The notes: generated from the sequence alone by a model not told the origin. Shown: positions 18,142 to 28,052, numbered from the stretch's first letter. The stretch: 64,000 bases of DNA from BPGX01 sp037447455 (GCA_037447455.1 JBBIGQ010000010.1:1-64000), one strand, 5' to 3'. Program-made: numbers and translations.

Positions 18142-19724
18142 TATATCTGTGTTTCAATAGCATCCACAATATTCATTCCATCAATAGCAGCACTTACAAT
18201 ACCACCCGCATACCCTGCCCCTTCTCCACAGGGATATAAATTTTTTATCTGAATATGTTGATAAGAAATTCTATCTCGCGGAATACGCACGGGTGAGGAC
18301 GTACGGGTCTCAGGCGCTACCACAACCGCCTGTTCCGTTAAAAAACCACGCATTTTTTTATCAAATGCAACAAAAGCATTTTTCAAAGATTGAAAAATAA
18401 AATCTGGTAAACATGTTTTTAAATTGACAGAAGTAACACCGGGTCGGTATGAACAATCTGGTAATGAGTTGCTCTCTTTTTCTTTCACAAAGTCAATCAA
18501 ACGCTGTGCAGGAGCAAATAAATTTTTGCCACCCATCTCAAAACATCGTTGTTCTATGTTTTGCTGAAAGTATAGGCCCGCTAAAGGATGATGCCGTGCT
18601 CCTGAAATAATTTTTTCATTCACAGCAACCACTATGCCACTATTGGCAAATGGATTGTTACGTTTGCTGGGGGACCACCCATTGGTAACCACTTCACCCA
18701 CGTCCGTGGCACAAGTCGCTATTATTCCGCCTGGGCACATACAAAAAGAATAGGCACTGAATGTATGTGTTGTATGAACAAGCGAATATCTTGCTGGCGA
18801 CAAGTATTTTCTAACATTTGAAAGATCTTGTTGAGAAGCACAGTGATATTGAATAGAATCAATAATCTCCTGCGGATGTTCTACTCTTACGCCCACTGCA
18901 AAAGGTTTGAATTCAATGTGAACTTTTTTTTCATAGAGCAAATTGTAAATAGCCCGTGCACTATGCCCGGTTGCTAAAATTAAATGTTGACATGGAATTT
19001 CATTGACAGTCGCACTCTCAAGATTTTTAATAAAAATGCTTTTGATTTTATCTCCAGTTGTATCCAATGTAAAATCAATGAATTGATGCTGATAATAAAT
19101 TTCACCACCATTTTCCGTAATAATGGCGCGTATGTTTTCAATAATTTGTGGTAACTTATTAGTGCCTACATGCGGATGTGTATCAACAAGAATATTATCG
19201 GATGCTCCCAAAAAAACTAAGTAATTTAATATCTTATCAACATCTCCTCTTTTGTCGGAGCGTGTATATAATTTTCCATCGCTATAAGTTCCTGCACCAC
19301 CTTCTCCAAAACAATAATTAGAAGTAGGATGAACAATCCCTTTTTTAGTGATATTGGCTAAATCACGTCTTCTGTCTCGAACCATTTTACCTTGTTCAAA
19401 CAGCACTGGCTTAAATCCCTTTTCCAGACAGCGAATAGCGGCCAATAATCCGGCAGGTCCTGCTCCTATAATAATAACAATTGGTGCATTCTTTTTTATT
19501 TCTTTGAATACCGGCTTTATGAGATGACCCAACGGTGCAATTGGTTCATCCGAAACAAGTATTTTCAGGTTTATTTTAATGTGCTTTGTCCGTGCATCAA
19601 TACTTTGCTTCAGAATAGTGTAATGAAAATTTTCAATCCCCAGCTCCTGTTGAATAATTTGCCTGATATAAACAGCATCGTTTAATTTGAAATACGGAAG
19701 TTGTAAAGTAATAACTTTTTGCAT
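18135..19724 (-). CDS. FAD-dependent dehydrogenase-like flavoprotein (COG2509)
   Basis: A 529-residue protein with a short N-terminal domain (about 75 residues) before the FAD-binding Rossmann motif IIIGAGPAGLLAA (around residue 83). The conserved family pattern follows: FGEGGAGTYSDGKLYTR, HVGTNKLP, LATGHSAR, MCPGGIIATCATD and the C-terminal CGEGAGYAGGIVSAA. This matches the COG2509 'NAD(FAD)-utilizing dehydrogenase' group, whose physiological substrate is not established. It ends tail to tail with pdxJ. pyrH starts 40 nt downstream of the window-left... in map terms its neighbour on the same strand is pyrH, ending at 19764 just upstream, so pyrH and this gene may share a transcript. Confidence 0.85.
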   Translation of the reverse strand: MQKVITLQLPYFKLNDAVYIRQIIQQELGIENFHYTILKQSIDARTKHIKINLKILVSDEPIAPLGHLIKPVFKEIKKNAPIVIIIGAGPAGLLAAIRCLEKGFKPVLFEQGKMVRDRRRDLANITKKGIVHPTSNYCFGEGGAGTYSDGKLYTRSDKRGDVDKILNYLVFLGASDNILVDTHPHVGTNKLPQIIENIRAIITENGGEIYYQHQFIDFTLDTTGDKIKSIFIKNLESATVNEIPCQHLILATGHSARAIYNLLYEKKVHIEFKPFAVGVRVEHPQEIIDSIQYHCASQQDLSNVRKYLSPARYSLVHTTHTFSAYSFCMCPGGIIATCATDVGEVVTNGWSPSKRNNPFANSGIVVAVNEKIISGARHHPLAGLYFQQNIEQRCFEMGGKNLFAPAQRLIDFVKEKESNSLPDCSYRPGVTSVNLKTCLPDFIFQSLKNAFVAFDKKMRGFLTEQAVVVAPETRTSSPVRIPRDRISYQHIQIKNLYPCGEGAGYAGGIVSAAIDGMNIVDAIETQIYH

Positions 19725-19763
19725 TCAATAAATTGTAAAACTGTAGGAAACTAATCAAAAAAA

Positions 19764-20474
19764 TTAATTATTAACTAGTGTACCAATACTCTCACCTTTG
19801 ATAATCCTTAATAAATTTCCTTTTTTATTTATATCAAAAACGATTATAGGTAATTTATTTTCTTTACAAAGTGTAAATGCCGTCAGATCCATAACCTGCA
19901 ATTGTTTTTCATATACTTCGTCAAATGTAACATACTCGTACTTCACCGCATCTTCGTGTTTTTCAGGATCAGCGGAATAAATACCATCTACTCTGGTACC
20001 TTTAATAATAACATCCGCTTCAATTTCAATAGCTCTCAAAGTAGCCGCTGTATCCGTTGTAAAATAAGGGTTTCCGGTTCCTGCTCCAAAAATCACGACC
20101 CTTCCCTTTTCCAAATGCCGAACAGCCCGCCGACGAATAAAGGGTTCACAAATCTGCTCCATTTTTATAGCACTTTGTAGTCGCGTCGGTACACCAATCG
20201 ATTCTAATGTAGATTGAATCGCCATTGCGTTGATGACCGTCGCCAGCATACCCATATAATCGCCTTGTACTCTGTCAATGATATGATTCTTTTGCGTTTG
20301 AACACCCCGAAAAATATTTCCTCCGCCAATGACAATTGCCACCTGACATCCAGCTTCATGCACGGCTTTAATTTCATTAGCATATTCCAGAAGTTTGGTT
20401 TCATCAATACCAAAATTTTTAGTGCCCATTAAGGCCTCGCCCGAAAGTTTTAATAGTATTCGTTTATATTTCAT
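19764..20474 (-). CDS. pyrH: UMP kinase PyrH
   Basis: Phosphorylates UMP to UDP. The 236-residue amino-acid-kinase-fold protein has RILLKLSGEALMG at the N-terminus, the glycine loop VIGGGNIFRG (around residue 50), GNPYFTTDTAATLRA (around 135) and KGTRVDGIYSADP (around 158). Length and motifs are standard. It lies between clpC (60 nt upstream, separated by a terminator) and the COG2509 flavoprotein gene 39 nt downstream. The usual partners rpsB, tsf and frr are not in the window. Confidence 0.97.
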   Translation of the reverse strand: MKYKRILLKLSGEALMGTKNFGIDETKLLEYANEIKAVHEAGCQVAIVIGGGNIFRGVQTQKNHIIDRVQGDYMGMLATVINAMAIQSTLESIGVPTRLQSAIKMEQICEPFIRRRAVRHLEKGRVVIFGAGTGNPYFTTDTAATLRAIEIEADVIIKGTRVDGIYSADPEKHEDAVKYEYVTFDEVYEKQLQVMDLTAFTLCKENKLPIIVFDINKKGNLLRIIKGESIGTLVNN

Positions 20475-20497
20475 AATACATAATTTCCTGATTAAGC

Positions 20498-20525
20498 AAA
20501 AAAAGAGGCAACTGAATGTTGCCCC
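20498..20525 (-). terminator. Terminator after clpC
   Basis: On the minus strand GGGGCAAC-ATTCA-GTTGCCTC, with one internal mismatch, runs straight into seven Ts. It lies 10 nt after the clpC stop and before the pyrH start. Confidence 0.8.
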
Positions 20526-20534
20526 TTTGAATCA

Positions 20535-23090
20535 CTAATTTTTATTACCATCGTCTTTTTTAGATTTTCTTCCTCTAGGTTTCTGAATATTAACTTTGAT
20601 TTTATCCTCCTCTTTATCATAATTAATTTCAATTTCATCGCCTTCTGATAAGTCGCCTTGTATCATTTCTTCTGCAAGCGGATCTTCAACATATTTTTGT
20701 ATTGCTCTTTTGAGAGGTCTTGCCCCATAATTAGGATCAAATCCTTTTTCAATAATATACTCTTTTGCACTGTCTGTAATTTTCAGATTATATCCTAAAT
20801 CTCTTATACGTTTAAATAATCCCTGAAGTTCAATTTCTATAATCTTTTTCATATCATCTTTTTCAAGAGATTTGAAAATGATGACATCGTCAATTCGGTT
20901 CAAAAACTCTGGTGCAAAGGCCTTACGAAGTGCATTTTCAATCACACCTCTATTGTATTCTTCCACATTCTCTTTTTTGGCTTTTGTAGTAAATCCTACA
21001 CCTTGACCAAAATCTTTTAATTGCTTTGCTCCAATATTAGAAGTCATAATGATCACCGTATTCTTAAAATCAATCTTTCGACCTAAACTATCAGTTAATT
21101 GCCCGTCATCTAACACTTGCAATAACATATTGAAAACATCCGGATGTGCTTTTTCTATTTCGTCCAATAAAACAATAGCATACGGGTGCCGTCTTACTTT
21201 TTCGGTAAGTTGTCCGCCTTCTTCATACCCCACATACCCCGGCGGCGCACCAATCAGCCGTGTTACAGAAAACTTCTCCATATACTCACTCATATCAATG
21301 CGAATTAAAGCATCTTCGCTGTCAAACAGATATTTAGCCAATTCCTTAGCTAATTGTGTTTTTCCAACACCCGTGGGCCCAAGGAAAATAAAAGATCCTA
21401 TTGGCTTATTCGGATCCTTTAGCCCCACTCTGTTACGTTGAATTGCTTTTACCACTTTTTGCACTGCTTCTTCCTGACCAATAACTTTGCCTTTTAAGGC
21501 CTCTGCCATCCGGGCTAATTTCTTATTTTCTGATTCTCCAACTCTACTTACCGGAACGCCACTCATCATAGAAACCACCTCTGCCACATCATCTTCTGTT
21601 ACATTTACAGGATTGTTTTTTGTTTCTTCTTCCCATTTTTTCTTTGCCTCTTCCAGATCCATCAATAAGTGTTTTTCAGTATCTCTTAATCGGGCAGCTG
21701 CTTCAAAACGTTGAGATTTTACGACTTGATTTTTCAAGTCCCGAATTTCCTCAATCTTTTTTTCTAATTCAATAATATTTTGTGGAACGTGTTGGCTAAT
21801 GTTATTAATATGTACTCTGGCACCTACTTCATCTAATGCGTCAATGGCTTTATCAGGTAAAAATCTGTCTGTAATATACCGAGAAGTTAAAGTAACACAC
21901 GCTTTAATGGCTTCCGGTGTGTAAAGAACATTATGATGTGCTTCGTACTTGCTTTTGATATTATTCAATATCTGAATCGTTTCTTCAATAGAAGTAGGTT
22001 CAATCATTACTTTCTGAAAACGTCTTTCTAGGGCACCATCTTTTTCAATATATTGCCTGTACTCATCCAGAGTGGTAGCGCCGATGCACTGGATTTCGCC
22101 TCTTGCAAGAGCGGGCTTAAACATATTACTGGCATCTAACGAACCGCTTGCCCCACCGGCGCCAATAATCGTATGGATTTCATCAATAAATAAAATGACA
22201 TCCGGATTTTTTTCAAGCTCATTCAGTACGGCTTTCATTCTTTCTTCAAATTGTCCTCTGTATTTTGTTCCTGCTACTAATGAAGCCAAATCCAATGTTA
22301 CAACGCGTTTATTATACAACACTCTTGGCACCTTTCTTTGAATAATCCTTAATGCTAATCCTTCTGCAATAGCCGACTTTCCAACACCCGGCTCGCCTAT
22401 TAAAATCGGATTGTTTTTCTTACGCCTTGATAAAATCTGCGCCACCCGTTCTATTTCCTTTTCACGCCCTACCACTGGATCTAATTTCCCTTCTTCCGCC
22501 ATCTTTGTCAAATCCCGCCCAAAATTATCCAGTACCGGGGTCTTGCTTTTTACATCCGACTTTTTACTACTACTACTCGCAGGTATTGGTTCATCATCAT
22601 CATCATCAGAAATAGCATTGCGCATTCTTTCGGTTTTAGTAATATCATCTTTCCCGATTTCACTTTTCAACTCCTGAAGAAATACCACTTCATCTACACC
22701 CATTTTATTAAATATAGAAGAAACAATATTATCGCCTGAAAGGATGGTCAATAAAATATGTTCTGTCCCGACAAATGAATTTTTAAATTCTTTAGCGTGT
22801 AAAAGAGAGAGACGCATAATGTTTTCAACCTCCTTATTCAAAGGCAACTCTTTTTTATCAGTCAATAGTTTTTTAACAGGCAATGTAGCCACCGATTGCT
22901 CCAATTCTGCAATAAGATCTGGCAAACTAATCCCCAATTTAGAGAGTATTTGTACCACCTTATTTTTACCTTCCTTTAGTATTCCAAGTACAATATGTTC
23001 AATACTAATAGCTGAACTTCCCATATTTCTGGCTTCTTCACTGGCAATTTCCAGTGCTTGTCTAACCTTTGGTGATAATTTATAATTCAT
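20535..23090 (-). CDS. clpC: ATP-dependent Clp protease ATP-binding subunit ClpC
   Basis: A Hsp100 unfoldase that feeds proteins to ClpP. The 851-residue protein has two Clp_N repeats (1-145) and an AAA+ module with Walker A GEPGVGKSA (around 232). A middle region with a UVR-type helix (KSQRFEAAARLRDTE, around 450) follows, then a second AAA+ module with GPTGVGKTQ (around 570) and the D2-small C-domain. A VGF tripeptide around residue 695 matches the ClpP-docking loop, so this is a protease partner rather than a ClpB disaggregase, and it lacks the long ClpB coiled coil. It ends in a Lys-rich tail. It is preceded by a TATATTTG box and followed by a terminator, so it is probably monocistronic. 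Confidence 0.96.
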   Translation of the reverse strand: MNYKLSPKVRQALEIASEEARNMGSSAISIEHIVLGILKEGKNKVVQILSKLGISLPDLIAELEQSVATLPVKKLLTDKKELPLNKEVENIMRLSLLHAKEFKNSFVGTEHILLTILSGDNIVSSIFNKMGVDEVVFLQELKSEIGKDDITKTERMRNAISDDDDDEPIPASSSSKKSDVKSKTPVLDNFGRDLTKMAEEGKLDPVVGREKEIERVAQILSRRKKNNPILIGEPGVGKSAIAEGLALRIIQRKVPRVLYNKRVVTLDLASLVAGTKYRGQFEERMKAVLNELEKNPDVILFIDEIHTIIGAGGASGSLDASNMFKPALARGEIQCIGATTLDEYRQYIEKDGALERRFQKVMIEPTSIEETIQILNNIKSKYEAHHNVLYTPEAIKACVTLTSRYITDRFLPDKAIDALDEVGARVHINNISQHVPQNIIELEKKIEEIRDLKNQVVKSQRFEAAARLRDTEKHLLMDLEEAKKKWEEETKNNPVNVTEDDVAEVVSMMSGVPVSRVGESENKKLARMAEALKGKVIGQEEAVQKVVKAIQRNRVGLKDPNKPIGSFIFLGPTGVGKTQLAKELAKYLFDSEDALIRIDMSEYMEKFSVTRLIGAPPGYVGYEEGGQLTEKVRRHPYAIVLLDEIEKAHPDVFNMLLQVLDDGQLTDSLGRKIDFKNTVIIMTSNIGAKQLKDFGQGVGFTTKAKKENVEEYNRGVIENALRKAFAPEFLNRIDDVIIFKSLEKDDMKKIIEIELQGLFKRIRDLGYNLKITDSAKEYIIEKGFDPNYGARPLKRAIQKYVEDPLAEEMIQGDLSEGDEIEINYDKEEDKIKVNIQKPRGRKSKKDDGNKN

Positions 23091-23125
23091 AATTCGCTAT
23101 TTTATTTAATGTATAAGCAACCCTG

Positions 23126-23133
23126 CAAATATA
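23126..23133 (-). promoter_or_regulatory. -7 box of clpC
   Basis: The minus-strand TATATTTG matches TAnnTTTG and ends 36 nt before the clpC ATG. Confidence 0.5.
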
Positions 23134-23186
23134 CAACATAATTATTGAATAATTTCCATATCAGGAATAAAATAATTCCACATTCA

Positions 23187-23213
23187 TTTGTTGAAATATT
23201 TTTTGCATCTTTG
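23187..23213 (+). promoter_or_regulatory. Probable promoter of the DUF349-hemE operon
   Basis: TTTG at 23187 and CATCTTTG at 23206-23213 resemble the -33 and -7 elements, though the spacing (15 nt) is short and the -7 has C for T. The DUF349 ATG is 43 nt downstream. Confidence 0.35.
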
Positions 23214-23256
23214 CGACCTATTTTTTAATTTTACAAAAAATTACAAACTTTCGGAA

Positions 23257-25002
23257 ATGAATAAACAAGAGGTCATTCAACGATTAAAAGAGTTTTTACA
23301 ACAATCTGCTTTGGAGGTTCAAAAAGAAGTAAAAAAATTAGAAAGAGAATACAAAAAAATATGGACCGAAGAATTTGAAAAAGCCAAACAAGCATTTATA
23401 GATGAAGGCGGAAAAGCCAAAGATTTTGTATTTCCCAGAACCAAAGAAGACGATGAAATGGCAGAAATTATTGCAGCATTCGAAAAAAAGAAAGAAACAG
23501 AAGAAAAACAATTAGAACAACTACAAGAAAATAACAAAAGAAAAAAAGAAGACCTGCTGACACAACTGGAAGTGCTTTCTGAAGCCGATATCAAAGACAT
23601 AACGCCTATCATCAAAAAATTAAGAGAAATACAACATCAATGGAAAGAAATTAAAGAATTAAAAAAAGTCGATTACGCTCAATTACAAAGAAAATACAAT
23701 ATACTATTAGATAAAATCAATGAAAATATCAAAGCGTTTGATACATTACAACAATATGACTTACAAAAGAATACAGAACTTAAAGAAGAACTCTTAAAAA
23801 AATTTGAACAACTTTTAGCATTGGATGACTTAAAAAAAGTGGAAAATTTATACAAAAATTATAAAAAAGAATGGAATCAAATTGGAAATGTTGTCAGTGA
23901 AAAATATCTTGAAATAAAGAATCAATTTAATACACTTAATCAAAAAATTAAAGAGCAACTAGACCAATATTACCATTCATTAGAAGACGAAAAAAAGAAA
24001 AATCTCGAAAAGAAAAACGAACTGATTAACGCTCTCAAATCCATTGCAGACATTATTCAAAATAATTCTGATATATTTTGGAAAGACCTGAACGAACAGG
24101 TTCAGAAAATTCGTAGTGAATGGAAAAAAATCGGGCACATTCCAGTAGAATCTATAAAACCCTTAAACGAAGAATACAATCGTCTGTTAGATATTTATTA
24201 CGATGCTAAAAGAAAACATCAGGAAATTATTCAAAAAAAACAGGAAGAAATTAAATCACTTAAAGAAAAACTAATTTCGGAATTAGAAAACATCCTTCAA
24301 AGCACCGAATACGAAAAAAACACCAAACAAGTAATTCAACTACAACAAGAGTGGAAAAAATACTACCTGCGAAACAAAACAGATAACGAAGCGCTTAACC
24401 AAAAATTTAAAACACTTTACAATACTTTTTTTGACAACAAAAGAAATTCTGAAAAAGAAAAACTTCAGCAAGAAAAAGACAATCTGGTAAAAAAACTGGC
24501 ACTCATTCACCAACTTAAAGAAACACAATTCGACAAAACAGACCCCGATAAAGCATTAGCCCAAATACAAGAATTCATAAAGGAATTTAATAATATCGGC
24601 TTTGTCCCTATTGAAGAAAAAGACAAAATACACGACGAATTTTTTAGTAAAATCAATCAACTTTACGCCGAATTAGAACGGACAGAAGAAAAACGGATTA
24701 ACATTCAGTACAAAAGTAAACTGCAACAAATCATTCAAAACCATTCTAACGCCATAGACGAACTGAAAAAAGAAGAAAAACATCTAAAGAAAAAAATTTC
24801 AGAACTGGAAAACGAAATAACCCAAATAGATAACAATCTGGCTTTCTTCAAAAATGCCAAACCAGATAATCCTTTATTCAAAGAAGCGTTCGCCAAAAAA
24901 GAAAAAATCAACCAGCAAATTCAGGAATGGAAAACACGGCTCAATGTGCTCATTGGTGTATTGGGCGATCTTAAAAATACACAACAACAATCTGCCCGAT
25001 AA
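23257..25002 (+). CDS. DUF349 domain coiled-coil protein
   Basis: A highly charged, Lys/Glu-rich, nearly all-helical protein of 581 residues with repeated DUF349 units. Each unit carries a conserved WK-x-I or EW-x-x-IG pattern (LREIQHQWKEI, YKKEWNQIGNV, RSEWKKIGHIPVE, LQQEWKKYYLR, EFNNIGFVPIEEKDK). The last 80 residues form a long coiled coil. The molecular function of DUF349 proteins is not settled. The open frame reaches back to 23188, but the ATG at 23257 starts the conserved MNKQEVIQRLKEF segment. It heads a same-strand run with a DUF1573 lipoprotein, yajC and hemE. Confidence 0.85.
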   Translation: MNKQEVIQRLKEFLQQSALEVQKEVKKLEREYKKIWTEEFEKAKQAFIDEGGKAKDFVFPRTKEDDEMAEIIAAFEKKKETEEKQLEQLQENNKRKKEDLLTQLEVLSEADIKDITPIIKKLREIQHQWKEIKELKKVDYAQLQRKYNILLDKINENIKAFDTLQQYDLQKNTELKEELLKKFEQLLALDDLKKVENLYKNYKKEWNQIGNVVSEKYLEIKNQFNTLNQKIKEQLDQYYHSLEDEKKKNLEKKNELINALKSIADIIQNNSDIFWKDLNEQVQKIRSEWKKIGHIPVESIKPLNEEYNRLLDIYYDAKRKHQEIIQKKQEEIKSLKEKLISELENILQSTEYEKNTKQVIQLQQEWKKYYLRNKTDNEALNQKFKTLYNTFFDNKRNSEKEKLQQEKDNLVKKLALIHQLKETQFDKTDPDKALAQIQEFIKEFNNIGFVPIEEKDKIHDEFFSKINQLYAELERTEEKRINIQYKSKLQQIIQNHSNAIDELKKEEKHLKKKISELENEITQIDNNLAFFKNAKPDNPLFKEAFAKKEKINQQIQEWKTRLNVLIGVLGDLKNTQQQSAR

Positions 25003-25036
25003 ATTCCAACATAATTTTCTCAATGTAATTTACACT

Positions 25037-25495
25037 ATGAAAAAAATTGTATTCTTTGTTTCACGAATATCCTTAATTCTATCACTCTCATTTTTTTCCT
25101 GTACCAATTCAGAAAACGCAAATAACAACAACTTATCATCTAACGATGTCAATATAGGTAATAAAGACGAATTACCCATCATTGACTTTGAAGAAGCAGA
25201 ACACGACTTTGGAAAAATTGTTCAAGGTGAAAAAGTATCTTACGATTTCAAATTCACTAACGTCGGCAAAAGTAATTTAGTCATTAGCAATGCTGCAGCC
25301 AGCTGCGGCTGTACTGTAGCCGACTTTCCCAAAGAACCCATTCCACCCGGAAAAAACGGAAAAATCACCGTAGAATTTAACAGTGAAGGAAAATCAGGAT
25401 ACACCGAAAAAACCATCTCCGTAGTAACCAACTGTGAACCTAATACCATCATATTGAAAATAAAAGTAGATATTGTAGAACCAGCCAAACAATAA
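25037..25495 (+). CDS. DUF1573 domain lipoprotein
   Basis: A 152-residue protein with a lipoprotein signal peptide (basic MKKIVFF start, hydrophobic core and lipobox-like SLSFFSC, cysteine at about 23). The DUF1573 domain follows: IDFEEAEHDFGKIVQGEKVS, then FTNVGKSNLVI, ASCGCTV and the proline/glycine turn PIPPGKNGKI. DUF1573 is an Ig-like fold common in Bacteroidota, and its ligand is unknown. The start at 25037 is chosen because it begins the signal peptide; the frame is open upstream over the end of the DUF349 gene. yajC follows after 37 bp. Confidence 0.88.
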   Translation: MKKIVFFVSRISLILSLSFFSCTNSENANNNNLSSNDVNIGNKDELPIIDFEEAEHDFGKIVQGEKVSYDFKFTNVGKSNLVISNAAASCGCTVADFPKEPIPPGKNGKITVEFNSEGKSGYTEKTISVVTNCEPNTIILKIKVDIVEPAKQ

Positions 25496-25532
25496 CTAAA
25501 CCTATATTACAAACCACCAAAAACAACCCATC

Positions 25533-25853
25533 ATGACGTACACTCAACTTATCTTAATGGCCCCACCACAAGGCGGACAAGGAAATCCAATCCTACAAAT
25601 GCTTCCACTCATCCTTATCATTGTAGTTTTCTATTTCTTCATGATACGCCCTCAAATGAAAAAAGCCAAAGAACAAAAGAAATTTGCTGAAAACCTCAAA
25701 AAAGGCGACAAAATTTTAACCATTGGCGGCATCTATGGAAAAGTAGTAGAAACAGATGATTCTACTATCCTGATGGAAACAGAAGACGGTTCCAAAATGC
25801 GTGTTACTAAATCTGCCGTTACTGCAGAAGGCATTGAAACTATTAAAAAATAA
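25533..25853 (+). CDS. yajC: Preprotein translocase subunit YajC
   Basis: A 106-residue accessory subunit of the SecDF-YajC membrane complex that assists Sec export. It has one transmembrane helix (MLPLILIIVVFYFFMI, about residues 24-39) followed by the hallmark RPQMKKAKEQKKF and the small cytoplasmic domain (LKKGDKILTIGGIYGKVV). secD and secF are not next to it. It lies 37 bp after the DUF1573 gene and 5 bp before hemE. Confidence 0.96.
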   Translation: MTYTQLILMAPPQGGQGNPILQMLPLILIIVVFYFFMIRPQMKKAKEQKKFAENLKKGDKILTIGGIYGKVVETDDSTILMETEDGSKMRVTKSAVTAEGIETIKK

Positions 25854-25858
25854 ACCTG

Positions 25859-26893
25859 TTGTATCAAAACGACCTGCTTCTTAAAACCGCCAAAGGCGAA
25901 ATAACTCCTCAAATCCCTGTCTGGCTCATGAGACAGGCCGGAAGAGTACTGCCCGAATACCGAACCACTCGCCAAAAAGCAAAAGATTTTATTCAATTCG
26001 TCAAAACGCCTGAACTAGCCGCAGAAGTAACCATTCAACCGGTTGACATTCTAAATGTAGACGCAGCCATTATCTTTTCGGACATTTTAGTAATCCCAGA
26101 AGCCATGGGTTTGCCGTATCTCATGCAGGAAGAAAAAGGGCCTTACTTCCCCAATTATATTCAGGCAGAAAAAGATATTGAAAAACTTCACATTGCTTCA
26201 GCCAATGAATATTCTTACGTATTAAACGCCATTCAATTGACCAAAAAACATTTAAAAAACCGTGTGCCATTGATTGGCTTCAGCGGCGCACCATGGACAC
26301 TATTTGCCTATATGACCGAAGGAAAAGGCAGCAAGACCTTTAGTAAATCAAAAAAATGGTTGTACTCTAATCCACAAGCCAGTCATTTATTGCTTCAAAA
26401 AATTACTGATTCAATTATTCACTACTTGAAAGATCAAATAAAATCTGGCGCCAATATCGTCCAACTGTTCGACTCATGGGCTGGTGTTTTAAATAAAGAA
26501 CTTTACGATATATTTTGTATCCCCTACTTAAAGCAAATTTGCAATGCCATTACCGAAGTACCTGTTATTCTCTTTCCTAAAGACGGTCATTTCGCCTTAC
26601 AAAGCATCGCCACTTTAAATTGCAATGCAGTGAGTTTAGATTGGACAATTGAACCAGAAACAGCGATAAAAAAACTACCTGGTAAAACACTTCAAGGCAA
26701 TGCCGACCCTTGTTTATTATATGCAGATGAAAAAACAATAGAATTGCAAACATTACAAATGCTGGAAAAATTTAATACAGTTCCTTACATCGCCAATTTA
26801 GGACACGGACTTTATCCCGATATTGAAAAAGAAAAAGTAAAGTTATTTGTAGATATTGTCCACTCATATTCACGAAAAGCTTTAATAAGTTGA
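25859..26893 (+). CDS. hemE: Uroporphyrinogen decarboxylase HemE
   Basis: Removes four carboxyl groups from uroporphyrinogen III to give coproporphyrinogen III in heme synthesis. The 344-residue protein has the signature PVWLMRQAGRVLPEYR (around residue 20-35), the catalytic Asp region AAIIFSDILVIPEAMG, GFSGAPWTLF and ANLGHGLYPD near the end. The start must be TTG (or the adjacent CTG): the next ATG lies inside the essential MRQAGR motif. It follows yajC by 5 bp. Other heme genes are absent from the window. Confidence 0.95.
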   Translation: MYQNDLLLKTAKGEITPQIPVWLMRQAGRVLPEYRTTRQKAKDFIQFVKTPELAAEVTIQPVDILNVDAAIIFSDILVIPEAMGLPYLMQEEKGPYFPNYIQAEKDIEKLHIASANEYSYVLNAIQLTKKHLKNRVPLIGFSGAPWTLFAYMTEGKGSKTFSKSKKWLYSNPQASHLLLQKITDSIIHYLKDQIKSGANIVQLFDSWAGVLNKELYDIFCIPYLKQICNAITEVPVILFPKDGHFALQSIATLNCNAVSLDWTIEPETAIKKLPGKTLQGNADPCLLYADEKTIELQTLQMLEKFNTVPYIANLGHGLYPDIEKEKVKLFVDIVHSYSRKALIS

Positions 26894-26949
26894 TGCTTAG
26901 TTGTTTTATTCATCCCAATGTAAAATTTTAAATTTTAAGTATTTTTTAC

Positions 26950-26957
26950 TACCTTTG
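26950..26957 (+). promoter_or_regulatory. -7 box of the T9SS type A protein gene
   Basis: TACCTTTG is a full match to TAnnTTTG, 24 nt before the ATG at 26982. The -33 region is T-rich without a clear TTTG. Confidence 0.6.
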
Positions 26958-26981
26958 CCTAAAAATTAAAAAACTAAGTTT

Positions 26982-28031
26982 ATGAAAACATACATTTACT
27001 TTATTTCATCTCTGCTTGCTTCATCACTCTTAATGAAAGCACAAACACTCACACAATCTGCAAACGCCCCCATTCCGGGCGACGTTGAATCAAGAAAAGG
27101 TGCAGATACAACAGGCGCTTTGCCAAACTCAATCGCTGGTAATACTGCTACCTGGAATTTAACAGGTACCAGTGCTATCAATACAAACACCACTACTTTT
27201 TCTAATTCGTGGGTAAACCCTTCTTCACTACCCGGCTCATCTCTTTTTACAAGCACCGGCGCTAACGTGGCGCATTCCGATAGCACGATGTTTGTAAAAT
27301 CTTCTACCCCCAAATTGGAATATCTCGGAGATATGATGGCAGACGGCTCCGTAAATCAGTTTACAAATACTATTGAAATTATGCACTTCCCGTTTTCTTA
27401 TGGCAACTCTTATACAGATAACTTTTCCGGTTATACTTATGCGGCCTTTTTAGGGGGAACATTAAATATAACAGGAACTTTAACTGTAACCGCCGACGGA
27501 CAAGGAACTCTGATTTTACCAACCAACCCTACCCCTACCAACTTTTCTGTACTACGCATTAAAAATCAAATGAATATGAACATTACCGGAACAGGAACTT
27601 TGTCTATGATAACAGGGACCATTCAAAGTACCAATTATCAATTCTTCAAAACCGGTACTAAAGCACCCATTCTAAGCTACGACTATCAAACCACCAATAT
27701 CCCTGCTTTTGGTATCAACAACCAAAAATCATTCTCTATGGACCACGATGCTTCCCTTGTTTTAAATGTGAACCAACTATCCCCAAATAATACACCATAT
27801 GTTTTCGTTTACCCAAACCCTACTACCCATTATCTAACGATACACTCTAATCTTTCAGATTCTTATGGAATAGAAATTTTTAATATCAACGGGCAACAAA
27901 TCTATAAAGACAAATTAAATTCAGAAGAATATACTATTGACACGCAGTTTTGGAGCAATGGTGTATATATTATTCAATTTACCGACGAAAAAACGAATAA
28001 AAGTTTCAGCAGTAAATTCATTAAAGAATAA
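26982..28031 (+). CDS. Secreted protein with T9SS type A sorting domain
   Basis: A 349-residue secreted protein. It has a signal peptide (MKTYIYFISSLLASSLLMKAQ), then about 250 residues rich in Thr, Ser and Asn (GNTATWNLTGTSAINTNTTTF and similar) with no enzyme motif I recognise. The last 75 residues are a type A C-terminal signal: VYPNPTTHYLTI (around residue 276), a short beta-rich core (IEIFNINGQQIYK), then FWSNGVYIIQF and a basic FSSKFIKE end. Such signals direct export through the SprA translocon. It stands alone with its own promoter and a strong terminator just after the stop. The cargo function is unknown. Confidence 0.88.
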   Translation: MKTYIYFISSLLASSLLMKAQTLTQSANAPIPGDVESRKGADTTGALPNSIAGNTATWNLTGTSAINTNTTTFSNSWVNPSSLPGSSLFTSTGANVAHSDSTMFVKSSTPKLEYLGDMMADGSVNQFTNTIEIMHFPFSYGNSYTDNFSGYTYAAFLGGTLNITGTLTVTADGQGTLILPTNPTPTNFSVLRIKNQMNMNITGTGTLSMITGTIQSTNYQFFKTGTKAPILSYDYQTTNIPAFGINNQKSFSMDHDASLVLNVNQLSPNNTPYVFVYPNPTTHYLTIHSNLSDSYGIEIFNINGQQIYKDKLNSEEYTIDTQFWSNGVYIIQFTDEKTNKSFSSKFIKE

Positions 28032-28052
28032 TTATTTGAAAAAATTAATGCT

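Noticed and set aside
21049..21441. 130-aa plus-strand ORF inside clpC
   Set aside because: Antisense shadow of a conserved AAA+ domain, no recognisable motif.
24854..25036. N-terminal extension of the DUF1573 lipoprotein by 61 residues
   Set aside because: It overlaps the DUF349 gene in another frame; the ATG at 25037 starts a proper lipoprotein signal.
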